Assembly: GCA_036677445.1 (NCBI GenBank)
Contig: JAVBWI010000019.1
Span: forward strand, 62,001-126,000
Source of the DNA: JAVBWI01 sp036677445
GTDB lineage: Bacteria; Bacillota; Clostridia; Christensenellales; CAG-138
Direction: 5' to 3'
Length of the DNA stretch: 64,000 nucleotides
Shown here: positions 1 through 10,700 of the stretch, in pieces
How the letters are laid out: the number at the start of each line of letters is the position of its first letter
Position numbering within the stretch: position 1 is the stretch's first letter
Notes under the pieces: generated by a model
Told to the model about the DNA's origin: nothing
Database searches by the model: none
Seen by the model: only the letters and a program-made list of their open reading frames with translations
Program-made: the position numbers and the translations under genes

Positions 1-1
1 T

Positions 2-316
2 ACCCCCAGCCCAACGCCGAAGGCGAGTCTCCGCCCAACGTTGAGGCCCAGGGTGAGCGCGACACTGTCTCCCAGCCCGATCGTGAGTCCCAGCCCATCC
101 CCTGACCCCGGCCCCAGCCTAACGCTCAATCCGGAACCGGAACCTATTCCTACCGTCTCGCCAACACCATCCACTCCCATCGCGACTGAAGCAGACTTGC
201 CCGATCCCGAACCTTTCAAGCAAGACGGTACTGCCATTCTTGTTGGAATCGGTATCGTGGTCATTCTTATATTGGCCGTGGCTATCTATTTGCATCAGAG
301 GCGAAAAAGGGTGTAA
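2..316 (+). CDS. C-terminal part of a proline-rich membrane-anchored surface protein (5' end outside window)
   Basis: The frame is open to the left edge, so only the last 104 residues are visible. They form a stalk rich in Pro, Ser, Thr and Glu with repeated PSPSP-type units, then one hydrophobic segment (about 20 residues, ILVGIGIVVILILAVAIYL) and a short basic tail ending RRKRV. This is the usual layout of a Gram-positive cell-surface protein whose extracellular stalk is anchored by a C-terminal membrane helix. No LPXTG sortase motif is visible before the helix. The functional domain lies upstream of the window, so nothing can be said about activity. An internal TTG at position 41 should not be taken as the start. 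Confidence 0.7.
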   Translation, partial: TPSPTPKASLRPTLRPRVSATLSPSPIVSPSPSPDPGPSLTLNPEPEPIPTVSPTPSTPIATEADLPDPEPFKQDGTAILVGIGIVVILILAVAIYLHQRRKRV

Positions 317-713
317 CTTTGTGACCAAATGAGGATGTGCTCGATTGGAGATAAAGGCAATATCAAGAAAAACGTTGACGCCCCCGGAGGGATACTTTCT
401 GGTATCCCTTCGGGGCAAGGGCAAGGATGATATCTATCAGCCCCAAAAGAACATTGCGAAAAGCACTTTGTCTGCAGCGCTTGCGCGTATTTGCATGATT
501 TCCCGTAGGTTAGGTGATTATCTTAGAATTTTATCAGAACAGCTATCCCACGGGATGTCGAAAGAATGCATATATGGTATAATATTGGAAATCCGATAGA
601 TTTCGATATAGCTATGTTTGCATTAGCTATAATGCAAAGCTTAGTGAAGTACCGGTAGTAGCAATATAATCGGAACCTCGGCGAAGATTGTAGCAAAAAT
701 GCGAAGCTCGTTC
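317..713. other. Intergenic region with a large GC-rich hairpin
   Basis: I see no convincing gene here. Positions 380-395 and 402-416 form a long hairpin (left arm GCCCCCGGAGGGATAC, right arm GTATCCCTTCGGGGC, one bulge and one G-A mismatch). There is no T-run after it, so it is a structured RNA or DNA element rather than a clear terminator. An 84-codon TTG frame at 345-599 runs through the hairpin and has no Shine-Dalgarno; I do not count it as a gene. The left end of the mobile region may lie here, but no att repeat was found by eye. Confidence 0.4.
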
Positions 714-742
714 TTGAATTGTAAAATTAATATTCTTATACT
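714..742 (+). promoter_or_regulatory. Sigma-A promoter of the Hachiman operon
   Basis: TTGAAT at 714-719 and TATACT at 737-742 are separated by exactly 17 bases. Transcription would begin near 749. That leaves almost no leader before the ATG at 752 and an 18-base leader with a GGAG ribosome site (754-757) before the ATG at 767, which is why the later start is preferred for hamA. Confidence 0.7.
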
Positions 743-766
743 TTTGGGTGTATGGAGATATTTAAT

Positions 767-1573
767 ATGAATCCGCCTAAGTACATCGACTGGTTTGTAG
801 AGGAAAGCACCGTCACTTTAGAAGATGGCATTCCTATCTCATGCTACCGCCTAGACTATACAGTGGATGATGCTATTTATTGTGAATGGGCGTTGCATCT
901 TCGCCAACACTATGAATCTGATGCTGAAATAGAAGAGTCCCTTGCGGTAACGGGGATGTCTGTTGAGCAATATTTGCGAACCCGTGTCATACCACAAAAA
1001 GATGATCCTTTCGGGCCAACATCTCGTTCAAATGATTTTACTGAAATTATGGTTTCCGACCTACTGGAGTTCATACAGGGTTATACCGTGCCTCGTTGTA
1101 AACAACGGAATCGGTCAGGTAAGACTCAAAGTGAGCATGGCACTGACATTCTCGCATATAAGTATGCAAAAGCCACCAAGAAACCTGATAGTGAAGATGA
1201 ATTGTTAGCGGTTGAGGTAAAGGCAGGCTTATCCTCCGATAAATACGATCCGATAAGTAATGCTGTTACCGATTCCCATGCTTATGATGAGGTCAGGCAT
1301 GCACTTACATTGAATTACTACCGTAAAAAACTACGCAACATAAATAATGAACAGGCGAATGAAATTGCTCGTTTCCAACAAAAGTCCGAACATGATTATC
1401 TTATTACCTATATAGCCGCAGCAATTATCAGCCGTGATCATATAGCTGATGATATTGTGTTGGGCATTAGGGGTGACGAACTGGAATTACGCCAAGATAA
1501 TAGAGTTTTTCTAGTTCATGGGAAAAAGCTAATGGCTTTGGCGCATGACATATTTGAGAGGTGTATAAAATGA
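767..1573 (+). CDS. hamA: HamA, DUF1837 nuclease-like effector of a Hachiman defence system
   Basis: 268 residues. The sequence matches the DUF1837/HamA family, the effector of the two-gene Hachiman anti-phage system, in which HamA is held inactive by HamB and released to attack DNA. The visible active-site pattern fits a PD-(D/E)xK fold: a helix with Glu (NDFTEIM), then Asp127 in HGTD, then Glu150 and Lys152 in VEVKAG. The start at 767 is chosen because GGAG at 754-757 is correctly spaced; ATG 752 adds five residues and lacks a ribosome site. The stop overlaps the start of hamB by four bases (ATGA), so the two are translationally coupled. The gene is AT-rich compared with the ICE backbone, which fits transfer as cargo. 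Family assignment is from pattern recognition, but the pairing with a large helicase supports it strongly. Confidence 0.87.
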   Translation: MNPPKYIDWFVEESTVTLEDGIPISCYRLDYTVDDAIYCEWALHLRQHYESDAEIEESLAVTGMSVEQYLRTRVIPQKDDPFGPTSRSNDFTEIMVSDLLEFIQGYTVPRCKQRNRSGKTQSEHGTDILAYKYAKATKKPDSEDELLAVEVKAGLSSDKYDPISNAVTDSHAYDEVRHALTLNYYRKKLRNINNEQANEIARFQQKSEHDYLITYIAAAIISRDHIADDIVLGIRGDELELRQDNRVFLVHGKKLMALAHDIFERCIK

Positions 1574-4500
1574 TTTTTAATAGACGATCAAATTACATGC
1601 TCAAATACGAAAAATCAAAGTCAAAACTGGTTGAATTTGATGTCGCGGAAGAAAACTACCCAAGTTATCCCCTGAATTCCGATGATCTAACTTACACAAC
1701 CATTTTTGCCCTATCACGCTTTTGCGAAGAGAACATAGAAAATCCGCGTTCACCACAGCTACCAGAATTAAAATCAGAATTAGCAATTGTTTCACAGTAT
1801 TATGATTCAACAGTAAAAACCCGACTTCGTCAGAATCATAGCAGGTTGTTTTTATTATTAGGTTCAACCGCCTATTTTCTATCTGAAAATTTCGGAAGTG
1901 CTAAAGTTCTTATTGAGCAGATTGATATTCAGGAACCCCATGATAGTATTATGACATTGTTACACGTTACATTGCTATTTTTACTTACAGGGAAATGGGT
2001 AGAAGTTCCCGCGGAAAGGAAATATTATCGTCAATATGTGGATGGATTAGTAAGCCATTTTACGGAAGGTACTTCTGCTGAAATTGTTTTTGATGCTCTA
2101 TGCAAAATGCGTGATAGAGTGCATCAGTCCACTGATGTATTTGCCATCAGCTACATAGACTTTCTCTTTTCCGTGATAATCTGCGCGATAGACCATTCTG
2201 CTTGGATTCTATTACCGCAGTATTCAAATACAGATCCTGAACAATGGAAAGACTATTTGTCCAAGTCAGGTAGCATTAAACTTTTATGGCCTGCTCAAAA
2301 AGTTATTCTACAAGCTGGTGCCCTCACCGGAAACGACCTAGTTGTCCCCCTACCTACCGGGGTAGGGAAAACAAAAAGTATTGAAATTCTCTTGCGCACA
2401 AAATTCATGAAGCAAGGAACTTGTATAGCGATTATTATTGCCCCGTTACGGGCATTGTGCAATGAAATCGCAACGGACTTAATGTCCGCTTTAGCAGGCG
2501 AAGCTATTATAAATCAATTTACCGATACTACGCAGGAAGATTTTGATCTTAAACTTCTCTTCAACACGAAGTATGTGTTCGTTTGTACCCCGGAAAAGTT
2601 TTCCTATATTTTTCGTCATGAGCCTAGCTTTCTCACAGATATTCAGCTTTTTATATTTGATGAGGCACATCTATTTGATGATGCTTCAAGAGGCGCACAA
2701 TATGAGCTTCTGGTATCCGAAATAGCCAGAAGCCGGAATGAATCTGCGCAAATGGTGTTGTTTTCAGCCGTTCTTTGTAATGCCCGCCAAATAAGCGGAT
2801 GGCTGTTCAATGATGAAGAAGCAACAATTGACTATTCATTAGTAACATCAACCGAAAAGTCGATAGGCTTCCTTTCTTCTGATCAAACCATACATTACTA
2901 TGAAAAAGACGATATGGCAGAAGAAAGTTTCTACGTCCCCCAAAGTATAACTTTTCAGGAGCTTAAACTCCATGGGAAAGAAACAAAGCAGCGGTTTTTC
3001 CCAGAGATAGATGCGCAAGATATAGCCATATATTTTGCAATTAAATTATGCAACCAAGGGGGTGTGGCAATTTACGCAGGCCAGGTACGCAGCATCCCCC
3101 CAATCATGCGTCGCATTGTTGAGATTAGCGAGCGCGGTTATGATTTTTCAAATTTGCATAGAACAGTCAATTTCAGTGAAGCTATTAAGCTGTCAAATAT
3201 GTTCGCGCTGCACTATGGAAAAGACTATGGACTAACGCAAGCCGCCAGATTAGGTGCATTTCCGCACTATGCGGATTTGCCTAATGGGATCAAAATGGCA
3301 ATTGAACATGCACTGCGTAAAAGGCATGTTTCCTTTATCGTTTGTACAACAACCCTAGCAGAGGGCGTAAACATTCCAATAAAATACCTGTTCCTCACCA
3401 CTTTCAGTCTTGGCACCACAAGTGTTCAAATACGTAAAATGCAGAACATGGTGGGAAGAACAGCAAGGTCAGGTATCCACACAGAAGGTAGCGCCATAAT
3501 CACTGATTTCAAATTCTACGATAATCGCTTGAATCGGCGTGGGGGTGGCACATATAAGTGGGCCGACTGCAAAAAGATGTTCGATTATGGCAATACAGAA
3601 GCATGTACAAGTGCGATTTTATCATTAGTGAGCAATCTACCCATAGACTATGACTGTCACTACGGGGCTACCTCCTTGTCCTCTTACTTGATAGAACATT
3701 ATGATGATCCTTCTTGCTTTTTTGCACTGGTAAGCACAATACAGGAGAACTATAAGGAATTCATATCAGATGACCAAAGATATCTACGTTATAGCTCAGA
3801 AATTGAACCGAAAGTCATGCAGATAAAGCATGTTTTAGAGAGCATCGAAAATTATTTATGCTATATATATAACGCACAGCAAAACACCGATGAATTTTCA
3901 ACCATTGTGGATAACCTTGTTACACAGACATTCGCTTATTATTTGGGAGATGATGATCAAAAAAAGGCTATGCGTACAATTTTCCAATTAGCTGCTAATA
4001 AAATTATTTCTCATGTTAAACCAGAAAAGACGGCTTATTTTGCAAGGTCGCTTTATGGCATTGATGTATCAAATCAAGTATTGTACTGGGTTGATAGCAA
4101 CATTACGACCCTTGAAAATTGCTCAATTGATCAGCTAATTTATGTCATAGTCAAACTCTTTACGCAATTATTCCCTGATAGAATAAACGTGGATGATGAT
4201 ATGCTAATAGCTGTCACACAGCTATGGATAGCAGGCGCGCCCTATGTAGACATTTACAACAGCCTCCAGAAAGAGCTGCCAATCTTGCAGATTGAAAGGC
4301 TATGTAGCAAAACCCTCTCATATCACCTTTGTTTTCTAATCGGGAATATTATTGATGCTATTGAAGACCGCGCAGAAGAATTGACGGAACTGCTAGCTTT
4401 ACAGCAAAAGATGATTAAGTATGGCGTGCCATCATACTTTCAAATTCTCGTCTGTGAAAATATGTTTGATGATAGAATTATAGCTAACCAGCTTGAAGAA

Positions 4501-4632
4501 ATGATTGGGCAAATATTTATAACAGATAAAGAGTTTAAGAATTATATGGTTGCTAAGCGAAAAGAGATATTACGAATTCTTGCAGACTATCCTGATTACT
4601 TTGGCTATAAATTCTTAATGTATATCAGATAA
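1570..4632 (+). CDS. hamB: HamB, superfamily 2 helicase of a Hachiman defence system
   Basis: 1,020 residues. A DEAD/DEAH-family helicase: Walker A LPTGVGKTKS near residues 260-268, motif II FDEAHLFDD near 363-371, motif III-like LFSAV, and motif VI QNMVGRTARSG near residue 635. The N-terminal 240 residues and the C-terminal 380 show no motif I recognise. In known Hachiman systems HamB binds DNA, unwinds or translocates, and controls the HamA nuclease. The start at ATG 1570 has GAGAGG at 1556-1561 about eight bases upstream and overlaps the hamA stop; the GTG at 1561 is less likely. Length and gene order fit the family. There is no sign of truncation. Confidence 0.87.
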   Translation: MIFNRRSNYMLKYEKSKSKLVEFDVAEENYPSYPLNSDDLTYTTIFALSRFCEENIENPRSPQLPELKSELAIVSQYYDSTVKTRLRQNHSRLFLLLGSTAYFLSENFGSAKVLIEQIDIQEPHDSIMTLLHVTLLFLLTGKWVEVPAERKYYRQYVDGLVSHFTEGTSAEIVFDALCKMRDRVHQSTDVFAISYIDFLFSVIICAIDHSAWILLPQYSNTDPEQWKDYLSKSGSIKLLWPAQKVILQAGALTGNDLVVPLPTGVGKTKSIEILLRTKFMKQGTCIAIIIAPLRALCNEIATDLMSALAGEAIINQFTDTTQEDFDLKLLFNTKYVFVCTPEKFSYIFRHEPSFLTDIQLFIFDEAHLFDDASRGAQYELLVSEIARSRNESAQMVLFSAVLCNARQISGWLFNDEEATIDYSLVTSTEKSIGFLSSDQTIHYYEKDDMAEESFYVPQSITFQELKLHGKETKQRFFPEIDAQDIAIYFAIKLCNQGGVAIYAGQVRSIPPIMRRIVEISERGYDFSNLHRTVNFSEAIKLSNMFALHYGKDYGLTQAARLGAFPHYADLPNGIKMAIEHALRKRHVSFIVCTTTLAEGVNIPIKYLFLTTFSLGTTSVQIRKMQNMVGRTARSGIHTEGSAIITDFKFYDNRLNRRGGGTYKWADCKKMFDYGNTEACTSAILSLVSNLPIDYDCHYGATSLSSYLIEHYDDPSCFFALVSTIQENYKEFISDDQRYLRYSSEIEPKVMQIKHVLESIENYLCYIYNAQQNTDEFSTIVDNLVTQTFAYYLGDDDQKKAMRTIFQLAANKIISHVKPEKTAYFARSLYGIDVSNQVLYWVDSNITTLENCSIDQLIYVIVKLFTQLFPDRINVDDDMLIAVTQLWIAGAPYVDIYNSLQKELPILQIERLCSKTLSYHLCFLIGNIIDAIEDRAEELTELLALQQKMIKYGVPSYFQILVCENMFDDRIIANQLEEMIGQIFITDKEFKNYMVAKRKEILRILADYPDYFGYKFLMYIR

Positions 4633-4763
4633 ATGCCCACGAAATTCAGAAGCGTTCGGGAATTCCATGCGTTTGTATGAAAAAATAATATTAAGATGTT
4701 ATAATGTAATCGATTTGTATATTTGTAGATATGGCTAAGTTACTCTTCTTTTTGGAGGTGTAT

Positions 4764-5513
4764 ATGACAGAGCAACAATTCTTCAAAACTATGATTGAGA
4801 CAATTAAATATGATGATATGTATCATAACAAAGATGAGTTACTTGGAGTATTGCGCAATTCGGTAATTAGTTTTGATAAATCAAGCAATTTTACAAGAAA
4901 AAGTTGGCAATGCTTTGAATATATCGATTTACGAGTTCCAATTCCAATTATCAACATTGCAAGGGAACAACGCGAGACTCTAGCGCATATCGCTTCTAAT
5001 GTTTATATAGAAACAGATGAATATGATTTTGGTGGACTTGTAATCAAACCTAAACCTGTTGATATTGAAACTGATGTACCGACTGAACACGATGTTGTTT
5101 TCAATGAAATTAAAGATACAATTATCCAAGGAATAAGAGGCGCTAAGTATATTATTTGGGCTGCTATTGCCTGGTTTACTGATCGCGAGATTTTCAATGA
5201 GCTTTTGCTTAGAAAGGCCACTGGGGTTAGTATTCGCATAATAACGTCAGATGAAAGCTCTAATCAATATTTAATGCAAGAAATTGACCAGAATTTTGAA
5301 ACAATCAAAGTCCCTTTACGCGGAAATAATTTATCAAATCGTTTACATGATAAATTCTGTATTATTGATTTTGAATATGTAATGCACGGCTCTTATAATT
5401 GGAGCAAAAATGCACAGAAAAATGATGAAACATTGGCAACTGCCCTTGATCGAGATTTTGTCCGCAAGTTTGCTGATGAGTTTCAGCGGCTTTTCTTAGA
5501 AAACCAGCCTTGA
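4764..5513 (+). CDS. Phospholipase D-fold protein, candidate nuclease
   Basis: 249 residues. The C-terminal half carries one HKD motif (LHDKFCIIDFEYVMHGSYNW, His195 and Lys197), typical of the phospholipase D superfamily, which includes nucleases of the Nuc type that work as dimers with one HKD motif per chain. The N-terminal 100 residues are unrecognised and may bind DNA or a partner. The start at 4764 has GGAGGT at 4754-4759; an upstream in-frame TTG/ATG context at 4731 has none. It follows hamB by 131 bases and shares its AT-rich composition. Association with a Hachiman pair suggests a defence nuclease, but this is inferred from position only; a housekeeping lipid or DNA function cannot be excluded. 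Confidence 0.75.
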   Translation: MTEQQFFKTMIETIKYDDMYHNKDELLGVLRNSVISFDKSSNFTRKSWQCFEYIDLRVPIPIINIAREQRETLAHIASNVYIETDEYDFGGLVIKPKPVDIETDVPTEHDVVFNEIKDTIIQGIRGAKYIIWAAIAWFTDREIFNELLLRKATGVSIRIITSDESSNQYLMQEIDQNFETIKVPLRGNNLSNRLHDKFCIIDFEYVMHGSYNWSKNAQKNDETLATALDRDFVRKFADEFQRLFLENQP

Positions 5514-5631
5514 CCAGTTATAGTCTTCAAGCTACTTCGGCTTATACTCCGAAAATTCGCATTATTCATATTTGATAAGACTCCATAGTTGGGTCGCTAA
5601 GCTTGTTTAACATCAGAAAGGTAATGACTTC

Positions 5632-6471
5632 ATGAACTCAGCAGATTTTGCAGAGCGAAACAAGCTCTATTTTACCAACAATAGCGATTGGAATTTGCTT
5701 TTAAATGAAATAAAAAGCACCAAACATTTTTTGGATAATTTAGGATTTCTTTCGTTTGGACGAGATCTGACCGTAGTGCGAACAGATGCTGGAGTTGCTC
5801 CCGTATATACAAACCAAATTCTCCAATCAGCAACACAGACATTACAAAGCCTGTTGGTATGCGCTGAATACGGTAATATTGCAGATACGCATATGCTTCT
5901 AAGAAAGTATAGGGATGATCTATTCTTTTATCTCTATATAATTGTTACTTGTGATAGTGAGAATCTAGCAAGAAAAGATGAGCTAAGTAGGCAAGAACAA
6001 TGCATTTGCTCGTGGATAAATAACGAACTGACTAATCTAAACATTTCTGAGGTATTGAAAGAAATTGCTACATCAAAACGATGCAAAAGTGCTGTAATAA
6101 AATACGGCTTAAAAGTGGAATTTGATCAAATTGGGAGCACATTAAACAACTACACACATGGAAATGGTCGTACATACTATAATAGGTTGTACTCTCACTA
6201 CCAGAATTGCGAAATAGAAAATATCTCAGCAGATATGTCCCATATGTTGCAATATATCACTATAACCTTTATCTTTCTTTTGGTGATATTACGGCCTGGT
6301 ACTATCATGGCAACAGATTATATTGATGCGTTAGATACTTTCATGGCTCCCGAGGAGGGCAGCCAATACTGGGTGGCCCCATTTGTTAGCCACTTCGTTG
6401 AACGGCATAAGAACCTCCTCGGAAACACGGCTATTGACTATTTACGTGAGATGACAAATATGAAAATCTAA
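5632..6471 (+). CDS. Unrecognised protein in a defence block
   Basis: 279 residues with no motif I recognise. It is predicted largely helical, with a Cys pair in SRQEQCICSW and one strongly hydrophobic stretch near residues 204-222 (LQYITITFIFLLVILRPGT) that could be a single membrane helix. GAAAGG lies about ten bases before the ATG. It sits between the phospholipase-D-like gene and another unrecognised gene, all AT-rich and on the same strand. Membrane-inserting orphans beside defence genes are often effectors, but nothing in the sequence proves this. Codon composition and the ribosome site support a real gene. Confidence 0.65.
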   Translation: MNSADFAERNKLYFTNNSDWNLLLNEIKSTKHFLDNLGFLSFGRDLTVVRTDAGVAPVYTNQILQSATQTLQSLLVCAEYGNIADTHMLLRKYRDDLFFYLYIIVTCDSENLARKDELSRQEQCICSWINNELTNLNISEVLKEIATSKRCKSAVIKYGLKVEFDQIGSTLNNYTHGNGRTYYNRLYSHYQNCEIENISADMSHMLQYITITFIFLLVILRPGTIMATDYIDALDTFMAPEEGSQYWVAPFVSHFVERHKNLLGNTAIDYLREMTNMKI

Positions 6472-6598
6472 ATCATTCAGACATCAATTCAAATTTCACA
6501 TTAGGGTTACCTCAGGAAATACGCATTATCCATACACTCCAAAATTGCACACTATTCATAAAAAAGCGATAAGCCTGAAATTTAAGGTGGTGTATACG

Positions 6599-7627
6599 GT
6601 GAAATTCGAACTGTTTCAGACCACAGTTAGGGATTATAAGCGATTCACACAACAGCTCCCAATAAACTATTCTACGGCACTGTGGCGTAATTTCTTCGAT
6701 TCTACATACGTTGCCGTACAAACTCGCCTCATGCTGCTTCGTAAGTATACGCGGAACGGGAGAGGCAATTTGTATTTATCCGACATCGTTACAGAAGCTA
6801 TCAGCTGCTTCCCTGAGCATTCAGATTATCTATCTGAATTTCAAGCGCGTTTTCAGCACTCTTGCGATCAGTCGCTCAATCATGTTCTCGCTGACGGTAC
6901 GGAACGGACACTTAGTGAATCCATCGATGATACGATGTACGGCCTTCATTTACATGCTGATGAAGAAAGGATTCATCGTATCGCCCAAGACAATGATCTA
7001 CTTAGATTGTATTGCGTAGTAACATTTGTAAAGGGAATTGAAGCCTTAGTCATAGAATTGTCGGATTTTCTTGAGGTGAACGGCGTGCGTTGCATCGAAG
7101 AAGCGCACCACTTTCGTGCCCCAGTGATTCATCTCGAGTCGAGAGATTCAGAATTACGAAATGTCATTGGCTCACCTTATTGGAGTAACCTGATTGGCTC
7201 TGACATGACTTTGGAAATCACTGACGCCACTTCAGGTGATTTGCTCGCACAACACACATATGAAGAATGGCAAATGTGGGCGACCGCTTCCGCTTTCATG
7301 CAATTACTAGCACAGGAGCCGTTTTCTTATGATGAAATGAAGAAAGTTGTGTTTGAACCAACCATCTCTGACTGGGGCGACTTTTCCAAAGCCGCCGCAT
7401 ATTACAAAACTATTCCGTCGCCGGGAATGAGTTCTTTTATTGATTATAACGAACAGCGTGATGTTGCTTATATCAATGTAATTCCAAACATAGAAAAGAG
7501 CTTAATCATTGAATCCCCTCAGATAATTGCGGGTGTCTATGTGGTCACACTTGTAAAAGATCAAAGGTTGGGTGAGTGGAGAGTACATGCCTTCGGTGCT
7601 CATCTTGACCCGATTATTCGTGATTGA
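6599..7627 (+). CDS. Unrecognised protein in a defence block
   Basis: 342 residues with no family I can name. It has an N-terminal helical region with several charged segments and a C-terminal part rich in beta-prone stretches (SLIIESPQIIAGVYVVTLV). There is no signal peptide or membrane helix. The GTG at 6599 is preferred because AAGGTGG ends nine bases upstream; a TTG at 6545 would add 18 residues without a ribosome site. It follows the previous unknown by about 130 bases, and the spacer contains an imperfect copy (6531-6560) of a stretch found before that gene (5543-5570). It is the last gene before the ICE backbone. Confidence 0.6.
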   Translation: MKFELFQTTVRDYKRFTQQLPINYSTALWRNFFDSTYVAVQTRLMLLRKYTRNGRGNLYLSDIVTEAISCFPEHSDYLSEFQARFQHSCDQSLNHVLADGTERTLSESIDDTMYGLHLHADEERIHRIAQDNDLLRLYCVVTFVKGIEALVIELSDFLEVNGVRCIEEAHHFRAPVIHLESRDSELRNVIGSPYWSNLIGSDMTLEITDATSGDLLAQHTYEEWQMWATASAFMQLLAQEPFSYDEMKKVVFEPTISDWGDFSKAAAYYKTIPSPGMSSFIDYNEQRDVAYINVIPNIEKSLIIESPQIIAGVYVVTLVKDQRLGEWRVHAFGAHLDPIIRD

Positions 7628-7762
7628 TCGCATTTATTTTTCTTGGTAAAGTTAGGAATCGGAATCTGCATAAACAACAACCTGAGTTTCGCATTTTGTT
7701 TATACCCTACCAAGCAGTTCCGGCTGCTTTTTCTTTACCCCAAAACTTATAAGGAGGTAATC

Positions 7763-10700
7763 ATGGTCACAAAACTGCAAACCGTGTCCGAGCTGACCAC
7801 CCAGACGATGCACAGGCTCACCAATTCCGTAAGCGAATGGATGAGCTTTTTAGATTCCGCGGCGTGGCTTTACAAGTACCCATGGCACGAGCAGATCATG
7901 ATATATGCGCAGCGGCCGGATGCAACGGCATGCGCGTCCATAGATCTTTGGAACAGCGCATTTCACCGCTGGATAAACAAGGGCGCAAAGGGTATCCCCA
8001 TCATTGACGATAGCGGCGCAAAGCCCGTGTTGCGGTATGTGTTTGATGTTTCCGATACTAATACGCGCTATAACATTCCCTTTCGCTTGTGGGAAGCCCG
8101 CGAAGCGCATGGGCCGCAAATCCTGGAGGAGTTGCAAAACAGCTTCGGAGAGATCAGCGAATACGAGGGGCTTCATTTCTCCGACCAGCTTATGGGGATT
8201 ATCCATAACGCCGTCACGGACAACAGTGCCGATTACTCCAGCGCGCTCATGCGTTCCCTTGCAGGCAGCGCCCTTGGCGAATACGATGATTTCAACGTTA
8301 GGGTTTGGTTTGAGCAGGTCACAGAATTGAGCGTTGCCTACTGCATTTTCACCCGGTTGGGATATGACGCGCGATCATATTTTGACGCTTCGGACTTTGT
8401 TCCGGTCATGGACTTCAATACGCCGGACACCATCGCACAGCTTGGCACGGCGACGGCGGATATTTCCGAAATGGTGCTTCGACAGATCGAGCGCAGCGTC
8501 CGCAGTATGGAAATGCAGGAGCGCGGCACACTTGCAAACGCTGAAAGGGTATCGCAGAATAAAGACAGAGAAAATGAAAGGAGCGGTGAACATGGAACTG
8601 ACATACAGGCAGAACGGGGATTACCTGATTCCCGATATCGAGATGGATACGCAGCCGACGGAGCAGATTGGCAAATACGGGATGATGCGCAAATCGTTTC
8701 TGAGGGAGCATCAGAAAGGAACGTACAACAGCCTTCTCCTCCAGAACAAGCTGACGGCGCACCTCTTGGAGATCGACCGGACAGCGAGGGCGCAGGTCGA
8801 GCAGGCGGTGGCGCGGATGGCCAAGGCCGAGGGTGTAACCGAGGAATTGAAGGCCCGCGACCAGATGGCATGGGTGGGCCGAATGAACAATATCAGGCAC
8901 CGGGCCGAGGAAGCGGTGATAGCCGACCTGATCCACAGCTAAGCCTGTTTCCCACAGCGGACGGGCAAATAGCACTGATTGAACAGGCAGAGGCCGAAAA
9001 AGCCTCTGCTTTTTCTATTTCACAAGCAGATATCGACGGCGAGTTGATGCGCGGCAGCGGCTTTCATGACGGAAAATACCGCATTTACCGCTTTTATCAA
9101 AGCCAGCCCTCCACGCAGGACGCTTTAGCCTTTCTCAAAAAGGAATATGGCATAGGCGGGCATTCGCACACCTTTTTGGACGGTCAGCAGGGCTTTGTCG
9201 ACCACGACGGGAAAGGGCTTACGTTTAGAAAACGCGGCAGCGATACAACGACCGTCCTTTCATGGACGAAGATGCATCGCAGGATATCGGAGCTAATCGC
9301 CCTTGACCGTTACCTGTCCGAAAAAGAAAAAGCGTATCTTCCCACTTACGAAAAGAAACAGGCGGAACAGGCGGCGCAGCGGGCCGAAAAACGCGCCGCA
9401 AATGAAGTGTTGCGTGCCGCTGCCGCGGCGCTGGATGAGCAGCGCACTACCGCGATATACCGCTATTCCCTTGGAGATGAGGTGCAGCTTGGCGCGCAGG
9501 CCTACACCATCCTCGGATATGACGATACGGCGTTCATGCTGTCCGATCCGCAGTATCCCCTGCTTTCGGAGGAGGTGCCCCGAGAGGTTTTTGAGCGGCG
9601 TTTGCGCGAAAGCCCGGCAAACGACCACCTGATCGTACGGAAAATGGAAACTGCGCAGCAGGAAGAAGCGGTCACGAAAGAACAGGAACTGGTTGCCGTC
9701 CGCAAGGACGATACGCCCACCATCGGTTTGGATGAGGACAGCGCCGTATACACGGAAGTGGAGGTGGAACTGCCGGACGCGCTCGTCCCCGCGTGGGAAC
9801 AGCTTCCCCAGGGCGAAGTGCTGCGCGCGCGCATTGATCTTATGCCCGCGATTGAAAAACCGCCCAAGCTGGATTTTCGTATCACCGATGATACACTCGG
9901 GCATGGCGGCGCAAAGGCAAAATACCAGATGAACGTGGCAGCGATCCGCGCGCTGCAGACGATAGAGGCAGAAAAGCGCATGGCCATGGCGGAGGAGCAG
10001 GAAACCCTCTCCCGCTATGTCGGGTGGGGCGGTGTTGCGGAAGCTTTCGACGATACGAAGGATAATTGGCGCAAGGAATATGAGGAACTCAAGGGCTTAC
10101 TCACCGAAGAAGAATACGAATCCGCCCGCGCGTCCACGCTGAACGCTCACTACACTTCGCCCACGGTCATCAAGGCGATCTACTCTGCTATCGAGAGCAT
10201 GGGCTTTCACGGAGGCAACGTGCTGGAGCCTGCCTGTGGTGTTGGCAATTTCTTTGGGTTACTGCCCGAGAACATGAAAGGCAGCAAGCTCTACGGCGTG
10301 GAGCTGGATTCCATTACGGGTCGCATCGCCCGCCAGCTTTACCAGAGCGCAAACATTGCTATACAGGGCTTCGAGCAGACGTACCTGCCGGACAGTTTTT
10401 TTGATATCGCCATTGGCAATGTGCCGTTCGGGGATTACGGCGTCGCGGACAAGCGGTACGACAAAAATCATTTCCTGATCCACGACTATTTCTTCGCGAA
10501 GGCGCTCGACAAGGTGCGTCCAGGCGGCGTCATCGCCTTTATCACCTCCTCCGGTACGATGGACAAGAAAAACTCCGCCGTACGCAAGTATATCGCGCAG
10601 CGCGCCGATTTCATCGGCGCGGTAAGGCTTCCCAACAACGCCTTTCTCGCCAACGCCGGAACGCAGGTGGTTACGGACATCCTGTTTTTGCAAAAGCGTG

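Noticed and set aside
345..599. 84-codon + strand frame from a TTG
   Set aside because: No ribosome site, no family resemblance, and it runs through a large hairpin; treated as non-coding.
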